From assembly GCF_964275005.1 (NCBI RefSeq), contig NC_092702.1, positions 8,728,330-8,792,329 of the forward strand: a DNA stretch of 64,000 bases, in the 5' to 3' direction. Positions 49,001 through 59,860 of the stretch are shown in pieces. The notes under the pieces were generated by a model. The model worked only from the letters and a program-made list of their open reading frames with translations. It was not told the DNA's origin and did not search any database. Numbering within the stretch: position 1 is the stretch's first letter; every line of letters begins with the position of its first letter. This DNA comes from Diadema setosum. Lineage: Eukaryota > Echinodermata > Echinoidea > Diadematoida > Diadematidae. The position numbers and the translations under genes were made by a program.

Positions 49001-52000
49001 AGATTTTGCTTCAATTTTCTTACCTCCTCTGCATTCTTCAGCAAATTGGCCACCACCATTTCATCCCTCTTTGCCGCCTCCTTTGTCTTCTCCTGGCCCA
49101 CGGTCTTCCCCGACAAGACTCTCCACTACCCACCTGCCTTCGATGGAAGGTGTGTCCTCTATCCCTCAGACAAGAACCTCAGAGATTACCTGAGCTGGAG
49201 ACAAGCAGACTGTAAGTGTTATCGATGGAATGCCAAGGGTCAAATTTGACACAGCAGGATCAGAAGCAAATTGATAAAGCAAGTTATTTTCTAGACGTTA
49301 TTTTTTTTTTAAATTCCAATTTCTTACATGGATGATTATTTTTCGAGTGAAATTTAGACGTAAACACTTGTATGGTGGAGCCAAAGAAGTGAAAAACCTC
49401 TTAACCCTAACTTACCTGGGGGGGGGGGCCATAATGCCCCCCCCCCCCCTCGACGAATTCCGCGACCATTCCAGCGCGCAAAATTTTTTGACCGCGCCGC
49501 TCGCTGACTTTTTACTTTCAAGTCTCGCGCAACTTTTGAGACCAAATTTGTCGCGCCCGGGCATACCGTTCCGAAGCCACGCCCCTTCAAAAAATTTTCG
49601 TCAACCCCAAAATTGCTCAAAAACATGATTTTGTGTACAAAGTCAATACAAATTGTTTTTTTTCAATTAATTTATATAAAGATTCATATTTTTAATTTGG
49701 ATGGCTGAAATCAATTTATTTTAGTATAATTATGCTTCAAAAAATGTGTATGACAAATTCTGCTGAAAAAAACAACAAAAACAATAGTTCGAAAAAACAA
49801 AGAAATACATAACAAATTGATAAAACAATAAAAAACATAAGAAATTAAGTTTGATACTGAATTTTTTTTTACGCACAAATGTTTGGAATGTCACTAGGAA
49901 TATTTACACCAAAAATCAGCATTCCATAAGCTTTTATAAGCCAATTACAGACGAAAATTAGGTTTTTTGCATATATTTGCATAATTAATTGATTTAAAAT
50001 AGAAAATGCACATTTTTTGAAAATTTAACTGAATAGTCTTGTAGACTTCATCCGGCTTTATGTTCATGCAAAATTTTGCGGCGATCGCGCGATCAACGGC
50101 CGAGATCTGAAGGGGGGGCCATAATGGCCCCCCCAGGAATTCAAGCTCGCTAAATAGCCCAGGTAAGTTAGGGTTAATGGTAAGACAGTGCACTCCCATT
50201 ATGATGAATGTGGTTTAATAATAAAATTCTTGTTACATTGAAGTAAAAATTCAGGTCCTACAATTATCATCTATAAATCTTTACATACTTTAATGTTCAG
50301 CAATTACAAAATTTCGATATAACGAAAAAAAATTGACTGTCCCAAGGATTTCGCTATAACGGGAGTTACCGTTACAGCGAACTTGTTAATCATAGATCAT
50401 GTTAAAATGCTTGTGTTTTCATTGCAGGGGGTAGGTTAGTTTTTCCCATTATCTCAACTTACAAATGATTGGTAACACAAATATTTGGGGCCTGTGGCAC
50501 TCATTGTTCTCGTATCTTTACAGTTCATATACAACTGATCCAATCATCAGCATATTTATCTTGAATTAATACAAAATGATCTGGTCACAAGAACCTATCC
50601 ATGTGTCTGCAACAATGCATGCCATGCTTTACAGTGGATAAAAGTAACCAGATAAACTGTTGATGGCAGTGTTGTTGTCTTGTTCCAATCCATGCTCAGG
50701 TCACATCAATAATTTGTACAACACTTGCTTCTGGACTCTAGTTCAGGAAGGGAACTGCTCACCAAAGGAGGCTGAGGAAAAACTGAGGGTATTATTCTAT
50801 TTATGTTAGACTGATGTGGGCATCTATATGTCTGTTTGTCACCACATACTATATCATGCCATATATTTAGCAAGTCTTAATCAGCACTTCCCGATGATTT
50901 TGCGAGTGATTGACAAATTGCCCTACATCGACGTGAATATATCGACGGAAGAATTTCATGAATTTGAATAATTACGCAGTACCCGCTGCATGCTATAAGG
51001 ATTAGAACCAACACTTGCTGTCGGGCGCAAGCTCGGTGGTCTAGTGGAGATGATGCCTGTCCAGTGATCAGGAGGTTGTAGATTCGAATCCTGCTCAAGT
51101 GTGTACGCACATGATTTTTTATCATGGCTGCTACTAAAACACTGATCAATTCAGTGCTTTTAATATTCACGTCGATGTACGGCAATTTGTCAATCAGTTG
51201 CAATGAAAACATCTCCATGGAAGGATTTCATGAATTTGAATGATTTTGCGAGTGGTTACATTTGCGATCATGGAGTACTGTGCTGTACAGACGTGTGCGT
51301 CACATTCATATCAGGATCAGAATCATTATTTTTGGCATGTCTTTAATTTCGCGAATAGCACCTGACTCGCGAAATTCGCCAAAATAAAAACCTCACAAAA
51401 TATTTGGCGTATTCGGTAGTTGTCCAACAGTCAATGTAGATATGAATATAAATCCAAATGTCTACATAATCATTTCCAATCCCTATTCCTGTTTGATGAA
51501 TCAAAAGTTGATGATGAATTGAAAGTTGATCAATACTCTATTACTATGAATTTTTGCTTGGTTTTACTGGTAGACATACTAGCTTGTATTTGGCAAAGTT
51601 TGAAATGTTCTATGTTGTAAAAACAATGTTGGTATCGAGAGTACATTGTACTCTTTGCACAAGAGAATAATGTACCCACAACAGCATCAACTGTGCTCCT
51701 ATACTGACAGGGTACTGTGGCTGGGGAGAAGAATGAACTGCTCTTCTCTCAATTTGGCATCAACTACAACAACATTCCAGAAATATTCCGCAAAGGAGCC
51801 ACTCTTATTTGGACCACGGTGAGTACAGAGCTCTCTCTAGATCGATGATTTGCTGTGAGCATGTGTCGCAAGTTGGGAAATACCCGTTTTCTGTGTGAGG
51901 TTGATAAGAATGAAGGATCATTCTATTGACTGAATAATAGCCAATACATAAGGGTGTTGAGTACAATGTTAATGATTCCCAAGTTGTACTGATTCATCTC

Positions 52001-52666
52001 TTGTAGGGTCTCAGATATTTCTTGTTTACCTGGCAAGTTGGTGACAATGATGTGGTTCTTGTTCTACCTTGTGTACACAGAATAGTGACATCTGTGTCCA
52101 TACTGTGTTGTAGTCTTCCTCTTACAGCTCTTTTTAGAATTGCTTAGTACTCTGCGGTTGACAGCAAGCTTAAATGTAGTGAATTGATATCTCTTGGGTA
52201 TAATTGGCATTGATTGCAGTTTTGAAAAAACGGAAATGGAAGATTATGTCTCGTTATTATCAAGGAGGGATAGATAAACCACATGAATGTTTCGTCCAGT
52301 TACTTTGAATGCCTGAGTGTGGTGGTAATGTATGTCTTATGTATGTTATTCGTAAACAAATTCTTAAAAACTAGGTTTGATGATATGTTTTTTGTATGAT
52401 GTATAACATTATTGTTTGATAAGTGAGTGATATAATTAATTACAAGATAAAGCCTTCTCAGCTTGTTGCTGTCTCTCTCTATTCAAGATTTGATTAAATT
52501 TCCTAACTTTTTCTTTCAGGTGGAAGAAGAAGAGACATGTGGTAGGGGTACAGAACATGAGCGGACGGTAATGAGGAAAAGAAGGAAAATTGAGGAGCAC
52601 AATGGTGACATCATCGGAGACGACTTTTGGAGCATCCATCCGGAACTGCTTGGTGAGAACAGATAG
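45989..52666 (+). CDS. THG1L: tRNA-His guanylyltransferase (Thg1), six coding exons
   Basis: The coding exons are 45989-46092, 47810-47986, 49042-49211, 50700-50788, 51711-51818 and 52520-52666. All introns are GT-AG, and the total is 795 nt (264 residues plus stop) in one frame. The enzyme adds the extra 5' guanosine (G-1) to tRNA-His, the identity element for histidyl-tRNA synthetase. The start [10 protein letters not shown] equals the conserved Thg1 start. [11 protein letters not shown] carries Asp29 and Gly30, and [10 protein letters not shown] carries Asp76 and Glu77, the metal-binding catalytic residues at family positions. [18 protein letters not shown] and INYNN are further Thg1 signatures, and GDIIGDDFW lies near the C-terminus. 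An in-frame TGA at 45977 rules out a longer N-terminus in this exon, so the mitochondrial-type extension of the human long form is not encoded here. The gene looks intact. Confidence 0.96.
46191..46784. mobile_element. CpG-rich TIR element in THG1L intron 1
   Basis: The ends GGACCCCGTTTACAGTGCG and CGCACTGTAAACGGGGTCC are perfect inverted repeats. Dense GGCCGCGGC words follow on both sides, and GTTTACACTG words mark inner repeats. No obvious target duplication and no transposase. GC content far exceeds the intron around it. Confidence 0.72.
47810..47986 (+). CDS. THG1L: THG1L coding exon 2
   Basis: Encodes residues 35-94, starting [19 protein letters not shown] and including [10 protein letters not shown] with Asp76 and Glu77. 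The acceptor is TTTTTACAG and the donor AGCAAG|GTAAAT. Confidence 0.95.
48335..48792 (+). repeat. CCTCCACCAAGG...TCTAGTT repeat in THG1L intron 2
   Basis: Begins TTACCTCCACCAAGGGAGG, has a GGTTGGTTTGTTTGT tract, then GGATTTGGATGAAACTTACA and ATGACACAAGGAACAGATCA. It ends GCTCTCAGAGTGTTTTCTAG. I recall this family as widespread in marine invertebrate genomes. It looks full length and non-coding. Its end TTTCTAGTT equals that of the GGTCA repeats at 2181 and 6913. Confidence 0.65.
49042..49211 (+). CDS. THG1L: THG1L coding exon 3
   Basis: Encodes [30 protein letters not shown] and DYLSWRQAD. The acceptor is CTTCAG and the donor GACT|GTAAGT. It corresponds to the central Thg1 segment (KFMTHVASQFASSYVFYW in human, from memory). 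Confidence 0.94.
49401..50177. mobile_element. piggyBac-like MITE in THG1L intron 3
   Basis: The edges are TTAA|CCCTAACTTACCTGGG and CCCAGGTAAGTTAGGG|TTAA, a perfect 16-bp TIR within a TTAA duplication. The CCC-start TIR and TTAA target are the piggyBac signature. Subterminal GGGGGGCCATAATG occurs at both ends. The interior of about 700 bp is AT-rich on the right, CpG-rich on the left, and encodes no transposase. Confidence 0.82.
50700..50788 (+). CDS. THG1L: THG1L coding exon 4
   Basis: Encodes [18 protein letters not shown] and [10 protein letters not shown]. The acceptor is GCTCAG and the donor GAGG|GTATTA. The HINNLYNT motif is strongly conserved in Thg1 proteins. Confidence 0.94.
50890..51260. 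repeat. Inverted-repeat element containing a tRNA-like core in THG1L intron 4
   Basis: The arms at 50908-50940 and 51163-51195 are inverted with one mismatch (ATTGCC.TACATCGACGTG). Direct copies of ATTTCATGAATTTGAAT lie at 50956 and 51225, and of ATTTTGCGAGTG at 50896 and 51243. A tRNA-like segment sits between the arms. Confidence 0.6.
51030..51101 (+). repeat. tRNA-derived sequence (SINE head or tRNA pseudogene)
   Basis: An A-box-like TGGTCTAGTGG and a B-box-like GATTCGAATCC are spaced as in a tRNA. A D stem (GTCT/AGAT) and a four-pair anticodon stem (CCTG/CAGG) can be drawn. The acceptor stem pairs poorly and the T stem has one mismatch, so a working tRNA is unlikely. Confidence 0.55.
51711..51818 (+). 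CDS. THG1L: THG1L coding exon 5
   Basis: Encodes [20 protein letters not shown] and [12 protein letters not shown]. The acceptor is GACAG and the donor ACG|GTGAGT. It enters and leaves in phase 0. Confidence 0.95.
52520..52666 (+). CDS. THG1L: THG1L coding exon 6
   Basis: Encodes the charged C-terminal segment with [19 protein letters not shown] and the stop TAG. The acceptor is [19 protein letters not shown] aligns with the C-terminal CDIIGDAFW of human THG1L (from memory). Confidence 0.94.
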   Translation: MEEEETCGRGTEHERTVMRKRRKIEEHNGDIIGDDFWSIHPELLGENR

Positions 52667-55000
52667 CGCTGGAGTCTAATCTCGGCTGTGGAAGTAGAAC
52701 ATAGATTTTGAGACTATGGACACTGGAAGAGTGTTGAAAAGACTGATTAGTGAAGAAGATAAGAGACATGAAGCATCATATAAAGGCATCAGAGCTGCAC
52801 TGGAAGTTTAGTTCTGTTGTGATTAGTGAACAATCTTCATGATCAGGAGCATTCCATGGAAGACAGAATGCTTTGGAGGAATCAAGAGCATTTAACAGCT
52901 TGAAGCAGACAGGAATTTATATAGAGAGAGCCGATAGAGGGCAGTGTTTAGGAAAATGTGTTGTTGACAACAGACTTCTGAGAGAGTGATGCATTTGTTC
53001 ATGTTCTAATAAAACCTTATAAAAAGTAAGTATCATGTTGTGAATAGCACACATTCTGTCCCTTTGATGTTGCTGATATTACTGAAAGAACATGATTCTC
53101 TCTAAAAATTTACCTCACTGGCTTCAAAGGGGAGTAAATCATGTAATGTTCAATGATGTCAATCACAGTTGCAATATATGCATCTGTGGATTATTATTGG
53201 ATGTGAATAGGAGGTTGCATTACACATGGTATATGGTTATAGAATTACAGGGTAATGTACCTGCTATCAGAATCAAGGATTAAAGACTGAAGCCAATCAT
53301 ACGATTTATCATTTTTGTTTTGGTAGTAACTCACAATGTGTGCTCATCTAACTGCTTTTTGGCACTTCAGTGATTACAATTGGTCAATCTTAAATTAAGT
53401 TTGGTAGTCACAGTCAAATTCTGAAATGTTTGCTCTACTAGTGATGACCTTGATTTTTTTTTTTTCCTCCAGAATTTTTCTTATTTAGTACACAGATAGA
53501 GTGTGATAGGAATATCATGGAGTATCTACAGGCTAATAATCACAAACATTTACGTAAATAATAAACTTTAGGATTACAAGATTACGTACAAAAAGCTTTA
53601 AACTGATTTGCACCGTGGAACTACTTGGTTCCATACACATCACCCATTGTTTGTTGACAATAATTGTGAACGTGTGCATTTCTTAAACTTTGGCTCTAGA
53701 AGAAATGCATATGTAGACATGTGTAACTCAGACTTTGGCAAACATGTTAATGTCCCACGTAATTCAGTCGCTCATTTAATGTGCCTGCTCTAGAGCATGT
53801 ATACCATATACCACGTCACAGAACTATCATGAAGATTGCAATCATTTCTATAGTTTAAAGGTCCTGTTTATCTTTGGGAGCAGTGATTTAAAATTTTTTC
53901 AAGGTATCACTTTTGATGCATATGTGTAGGTCAGTTGTATCACAAAACATCCTACCATATTAAATTTTTGCAATAAAGTCTAAAATATAAGGATATATCA
54001 CTATATTTCTCATTAAACCATAACTGTAGACGTTTTAGTCTGAAAACATTTTTATTATAACTGTTGTTCACAGTTTGTTTATTTAACAATACTTGACATC
54101 GACTATACTGGTTCAAGTTTTTACATTGCTTGTTTCTATCCCTAACTCACATTTGAGAACTATTTTGAAGCACTAATGCTGGGTTTATGTTTCATCTGCA
54201 AATGGTAAATTATGCCTTTAATTGACAGATCGTAGATGTAATTTGTCGGAAGCTTTATAACGGGTTACATGTAAACGTGGATGGTATGGGGTTACATTTA
54301 AACACCCATGCATAAACTCTCAGCTGAAGTACATGTACTGGTATTGAAATGAAGGCTCATATTTTTTTTTCTTTAGCAAATTACAAGTGAGTTTTAATAA
54401 AGCTAGTGAAGCATGTTTTGAATAGATTTGCTTTGAATGGATTTATTGTTTGATATGATATGAAATTTTCCTTGATCATAGTTCATTAATTACGGATTGA
54501 ACAATACTTTGTTTTCTAGGATTGTGTTCCCAGTGATCTGAGCTCTCCGCACTCCTCTTGAAATTATAATCATGGTGATTTTTCCATGCTTCCATTAAAA
54601 AGCAGTTAGTTTTTTAAAGTTATTTAAATTTCATTGCAAGTGTATGGCATAACATTAGATTGATGTGGGTATGATGAATACATTCAGATGGAATTATGAA
54701 GACTTCTTCAATGTTAATTTACTGCTGAGAGTGTAGATGTGTATACATTCACTTTCTCTGGACCAATTTTGCCCATTATTCATACTTTAAAAAAAAATGT
54801 CTTGGTTCTCGCATATGATTACTATTGATCATATTTGTAAGAACATTTGAATGAATTAAAAATGCAGGATTTAATACTCAAAGTGACCAAGTTGTCTCAG
54901 CTCAACCTTGAAGTGGTTGTTACTTTCTGTATTGGGATGTAACTTGCTGTAAATTCATGCAGTGCATATTTACTGCAGTTATTTACAGATGAGATGTCTT
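52667..55000. other. THG1L 3' UTR and intergenic AT-rich DNA
   Basis: The 3' UTR probably ends near 53030. The remainder shows no exon-like sequence and no recognised element. Confidence 0.45.
53008..53013 (+). promoter_or_regulatory. Candidate poly(A) signal of THG1L
   Basis: AATAAA lies 342 bases after the stop codon and is the first such hexamer downstream of it. It implies a 3' UTR of roughly 360 bases. Confidence 0.6.
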
Positions 55001-55007
55001 GAAATAG

Positions 55008-55235
55008 TAATAGCAGGAGGAGGAGGAGAAAAGGAAGAATAAGAAGAAAGAGGAGAAGAAGAAAAAGAAAAGAAAGACAGAAAGAAGAAAAAGGTGATGA
55101 TGATGGTGGTGATGATGCAAATGAAGATAAAGATGATGGTGATGATGATGATGATGATGCAGATGAAGATAAAGATGAAGATGATGATGAAGAAGAAGAA
55201 GATGAAAATGAAGATGAAGAATATGAAGAAGAATG
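55008..55235. repeat. Purine-rich (GAA/GATGAT)n tract
   Basis: Composed of GGA, GAA, GAT and AAG triplets. Open frames on both strands are compositional. Confidence 0.93.
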
Positions 55236-55754
55236 TAATGACAGTGACTGTATAAAGCACTCAGAGTAAGAATAGGCGTGAACATAGACACTTTCTGTAC
55301 TGTATATATCTATCTTCTCGGGATGTGTTAACGAGTGTGTTTTACTTTGTGTGTCTTTGTGTGTGGAGCACTGTCTATGCAAAACCTAGCAAGAGATATT
55401 AGGAATATGATGGCAGGCTGTGAAATGCAAAGGTTGATGCAGATTTTAGCAACTCGGTTCTAGTCAAGAATCATCTTGATTTTTTCATAGACCTACTTGT
55501 GTCACACTGATACGTTGTACTAAACAGTCTCCATTAGTATGTACTCTCCTTTATTTCATATCATATACATACCTTTACACCGATAGGTTGTACGAACCAA
55601 TCTACGCTGTAATGTACCAGTCATGCAGGTACCCAGTTTTTACCGGATTACTGTAGTGATGCTATTTTTGACACACCCAACTTTTAATGTACAAATCAAA
55701 GTTCCTGTGAGTAGACCAGAACCATCAACATTTTCTGTAAGGGATCCTCTTTAA

Positions 55755-55995
55755 AGGGATGGTACAGTTTTGGTTGAGATGGGTCTTCATGGTTCCGATG
55801 TTTCTTGATGGTGATTTTTTTTTCTTTTTTGAGATAGTGAGAAACCTCTTGCAAAATATGGAAGAGCATATAATTCTAAGAGAAATGACGATTGTTTTGA
55901 AATGGCTGAGATGTCCAAAACAAAGCAATCCTAATGAAAAATGAGTCACAGAGACACACTTTTTATTAGGGTCTCTTTGTTTTACATTGTTTTTG
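55755..55995. mobile_element. AGGGATGG-family MITE, 3'-truncated copy
   Basis: Starts TTAA|AGGGATGGTACAG and shares GAGAAACCTCTTGCAAAATA and GGTCTCTTTGTTTTACATTG with the family. The right arm is missing. Confidence 0.7.
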
Positions 55996-56133
55996 TGGTA
56001 TTGTATTATTGTGGTATTTTAATGTTTAAATTGCAGTATGTGTATGATTTGTTTTCAAGGGTGCATTCTATTTTATCAAGCCTCTGGCTTTCTCTGAACT
56101 GTACCTGCTACATTTTGTAAACATTTTATATCC

Positions 56134-56949
<816 letters not shown>

Positions 56950-57585
56950 GACTGGGTCCTCCGCGCGTCACTTTATACGTGTTATATGTTGTTCGTTCGA
57001 GCGATCGCGACGATCGACGAGCTGCCGAGACGTAGACAACTTCACCAAAAACTGTCGACTGCGACTGTGTCGACTGCGACTGAAGAGCCGAAATCAAGCG
57101 CGGTATCTAAAGTAAACGACCTGTACTACGACACGACGGGAATCTATAACTTGAAGGTTGTCATCTTTCTAGGGCACATCAAAGAATCTTGATTTGATAG
57201 TGTTGTTCCTGGGGATCTGCTTCGCCTCCTTAAAATTATTCAGTTTGGCTGCAGTCTATCGCGCTGCTACGGACGCGGTACCCAAATCACACGAGAAGCT
57301 AGCCCTATCAACCCGCCGGATCACTCGCTGGTTCCGCTCCTCGCCCCCGCCCGTACCCCTCCGTAGCCGTATTGACCTGTTTGCTCAACATCCGTATCGC
57401 CTTATCTGGGACTTCAGAGATCCTGCGAGCTAGTCAGTACAACGCTAGACTACTGAGCAGAGGGTCGATCCTAACTTTTCGAAGACAAGACACACAGCTA
57501 GAGAATGAACTAAATATCGCGAATTTGCTACGTGCAGATTTCTCCCAATTGGACTTGTAAACACTTCCACCAACTCTGCAAAACC
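56950..57585 (+). promoter_or_regulatory. GC- and CpG-richer FANK1 leader and promoter region
   Basis: After AT-rich flanking DNA the sequence becomes clearly richer in GC and CpG (for example GAGCGATCGCGACGATCGAC at 56999). It also has small tandem units such as GTCGACTGCGACTG at 57053-57080. It ends at the FANK1 start codon. Short open frames at 56986-57192 and 57194-57433 match no family I know and are best read as incidental. Confidence 0.5.
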
Positions 57586-57592
57586 ATGTCAG
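57586..57592 (+). CDS. FANK1: FANK1 coding exon 1 (seven coding bases)
   Basis: AAAACC-ATGTCAG is followed by the donor GTAGGC. The single leftover G completes a valine codon with the TG that opens exon 2. The exon is otherwise 5' UTR. The call rests on phase, donor and start context, since seven bases cannot be recognised by homology. Confidence 0.7.
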
Positions 57593-59825
57593 GTAGGCAT
57601 TGTGCCTTGCCCTTGTGCAATTGTGGTAAAACATGACTAGAATAGAGTAGAGTAATAGGGACTAATAATGTGGACATCAGGAGGGTGTTTCACGAAAAAT
57701 TAAAGTTGAAGATCGACTTATATTCTTTGTGAAACACCCCTAGAGATCTTTCTTGTGACGACAGCCTGTACAATAAGGTGAAATTTGTTGAGAAATTTCC
57801 ATTAAATCCTAATAACCAACACTAAAATATAGTATTTCATAAGGCAATTCCTTTTTATTTTTTGATGCTCTGAGATGCTCGATGACGGAGCTTTTTCTTG
57901 TGATGACAGCCTGTACGGTAAGGTTAAATTTGTTAAGAAATTTTCATTAGGCCTAAATGCTAATAACCAACAATAAATAAAAAGTATGGAAACCGAACGA
58001 GTACGAACGAAAACGATTCGACATAGACATTTGTTTCATTTTTCTTGCAGAAATGATTCCTCTGCTCATGAAAATAACACCAAGGATAGAAAACACATGT
58101 ACCTATATGAAATACTATATTTAATTGTTGGTTATTAGCATTTAATGGAAATTTCTCAACAAATTTCACCTCACCATACAGGCTGTCGCATGTCGTCACA
58201 AGAAAAAGCTCCGTCACCAAGATTCTCAGAGCAGGGAAGATACCGTTAAATATTGCTTTGCAGCATCAGAAAATAAAATGGAATGGCCTTAAAAATGAAT
58301 AAAACCTTTTTCCATACATTTTTATGACAAAAATGTCTTTCATTCTGTACAAATCTGGCACAAATAAAGTTGGGTCGAGTTGTCCAATTGCAAACCCGAC
58401 CCTGGACAATTCGACCCGTCCAGGGGTAGGGACGAGTTGTCCAGGGTCGTGTTATCCCGCGGTCGAGTTGTCCAACCCCCTCAAATTTTGGATTGCATGA
58501 TTATGGTTGAATCATGGGCAGCTTGCTTTAAAACATCCCATGTAGAGCTGCGTAGTCTAGACAGAAAAAAAAAAAAAGTCTGTCTGGAGGAGTCTTTTAA
58601 CCTGTTGAGGACGAGTCCCGAGTATACTCAAAAAGAAAAAATACATTGTAAGTTTTCTGACAAAAATGTGTCATATGAAAATCAGCTCTGAGAGACACAA
58701 ATAAGTGAAAATAATGGGTGAATTTATCTAATGATCTTTCAAATATCAGTTTTGCTACATGGTATACATTTTGAGGTGATTGGAAAACTGTTCTTAATGA
58801 AATTCACATTGTAATATAGTTACTGCCAAGAATATGAAATTTTCATTTGGTACAATTACACATTGTTTATCACATACAAGTAGACTGTATGTTCAGTCTG
58901 ACTGGAGATTTGGATGTTAGTTGGTAGTGATTACGGAATGTCAGCAGCACAGGGTATGAGAGAGAGCGCGAGAGCGCTTGAATGCAGACTCACCCGTCAC
59001 TGTGAAAAGGCCAGTAGAGAAATATTAATGACTGACACTGGGTAATTGCAACTACCAGTATTAATCTTGCTAAGTGGGCATTGCCAGCTTTTTTGACAAA
59101 GTGCTCCACATGTTTTGGTGATGTCGGCATAATCGTGATATAGTCCCCACCTCGGGTATAACGTCACCGGTGGGGACTAATAGAATCCCAACAGCTACCT
59201 TTGCACACAACTGTACATGTACATATCTCCCTGTGTTGCGCTTGCCTGCTCTCGTCTTGATTGGTCACCTCAACGCGCACGGGAGTTCTGTCTTCACCAA
59301 AGACGCTTGGTCTTCACACTCTGTTTTATCTCCGTGTATCTCCGTCTATTATGGTCGTGATATAGTCCCCACTCTATGGAAACTGTGTGCGAATTACACG
59401 GTGATGGGGACGATTTCACGACCATAGAGTAGCTCCTCCCTCTGTTATGCTCGTGATATAGTCCCCACACAACGATAAACTGTGCGTGTTTCGAATGGAG
59501 ATGGGGATTATTCCAACAGTATTATACTCGTGATATAGTCCCCCCTCCACAGGGAACCCGTTGCGTTATATATGGCAGTGGGGACAATTTCCACAAGGTT
59601 TATCTTGCTTGGATTTATCGGACAAATGATTGCTTTGTTGTTGTTGTTGTTGTTTTTGTGTGACTTTCTCGAAGTTCGAATTGCCTCTCGTCAATCATTT
59701 TTCTTGTCATTTTCCTTTTCTATGTTCTACCGATTTTTGTTTACATAATATTGTGACTTCAATTTTTTTTCTTCTTTACACGTTTAGAGCATTGTACCGG
59801 ATTCCTCTTTGAGTGGAAGAATGAG

Positions 59826-59860
<35 letters not shown>

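Noticed and set aside
51030-51101. Functional tRNA gene
   Set aside because: A and B boxes are present but the acceptor stem does not pair and the T stem is imperfect, so it was kept as a tRNA-derived repeat.
54897-55382. 161-residue Ser-rich minus-strand open frame
   Set aside because: It is the shadow of the GAA/GAT simple repeat.
56986-57433. Two open frames in the GC-rich region before FANK1
   Set aside because: No recognisable domain; the higher GC content explains the open frames, and the region fits a leader/promoter.
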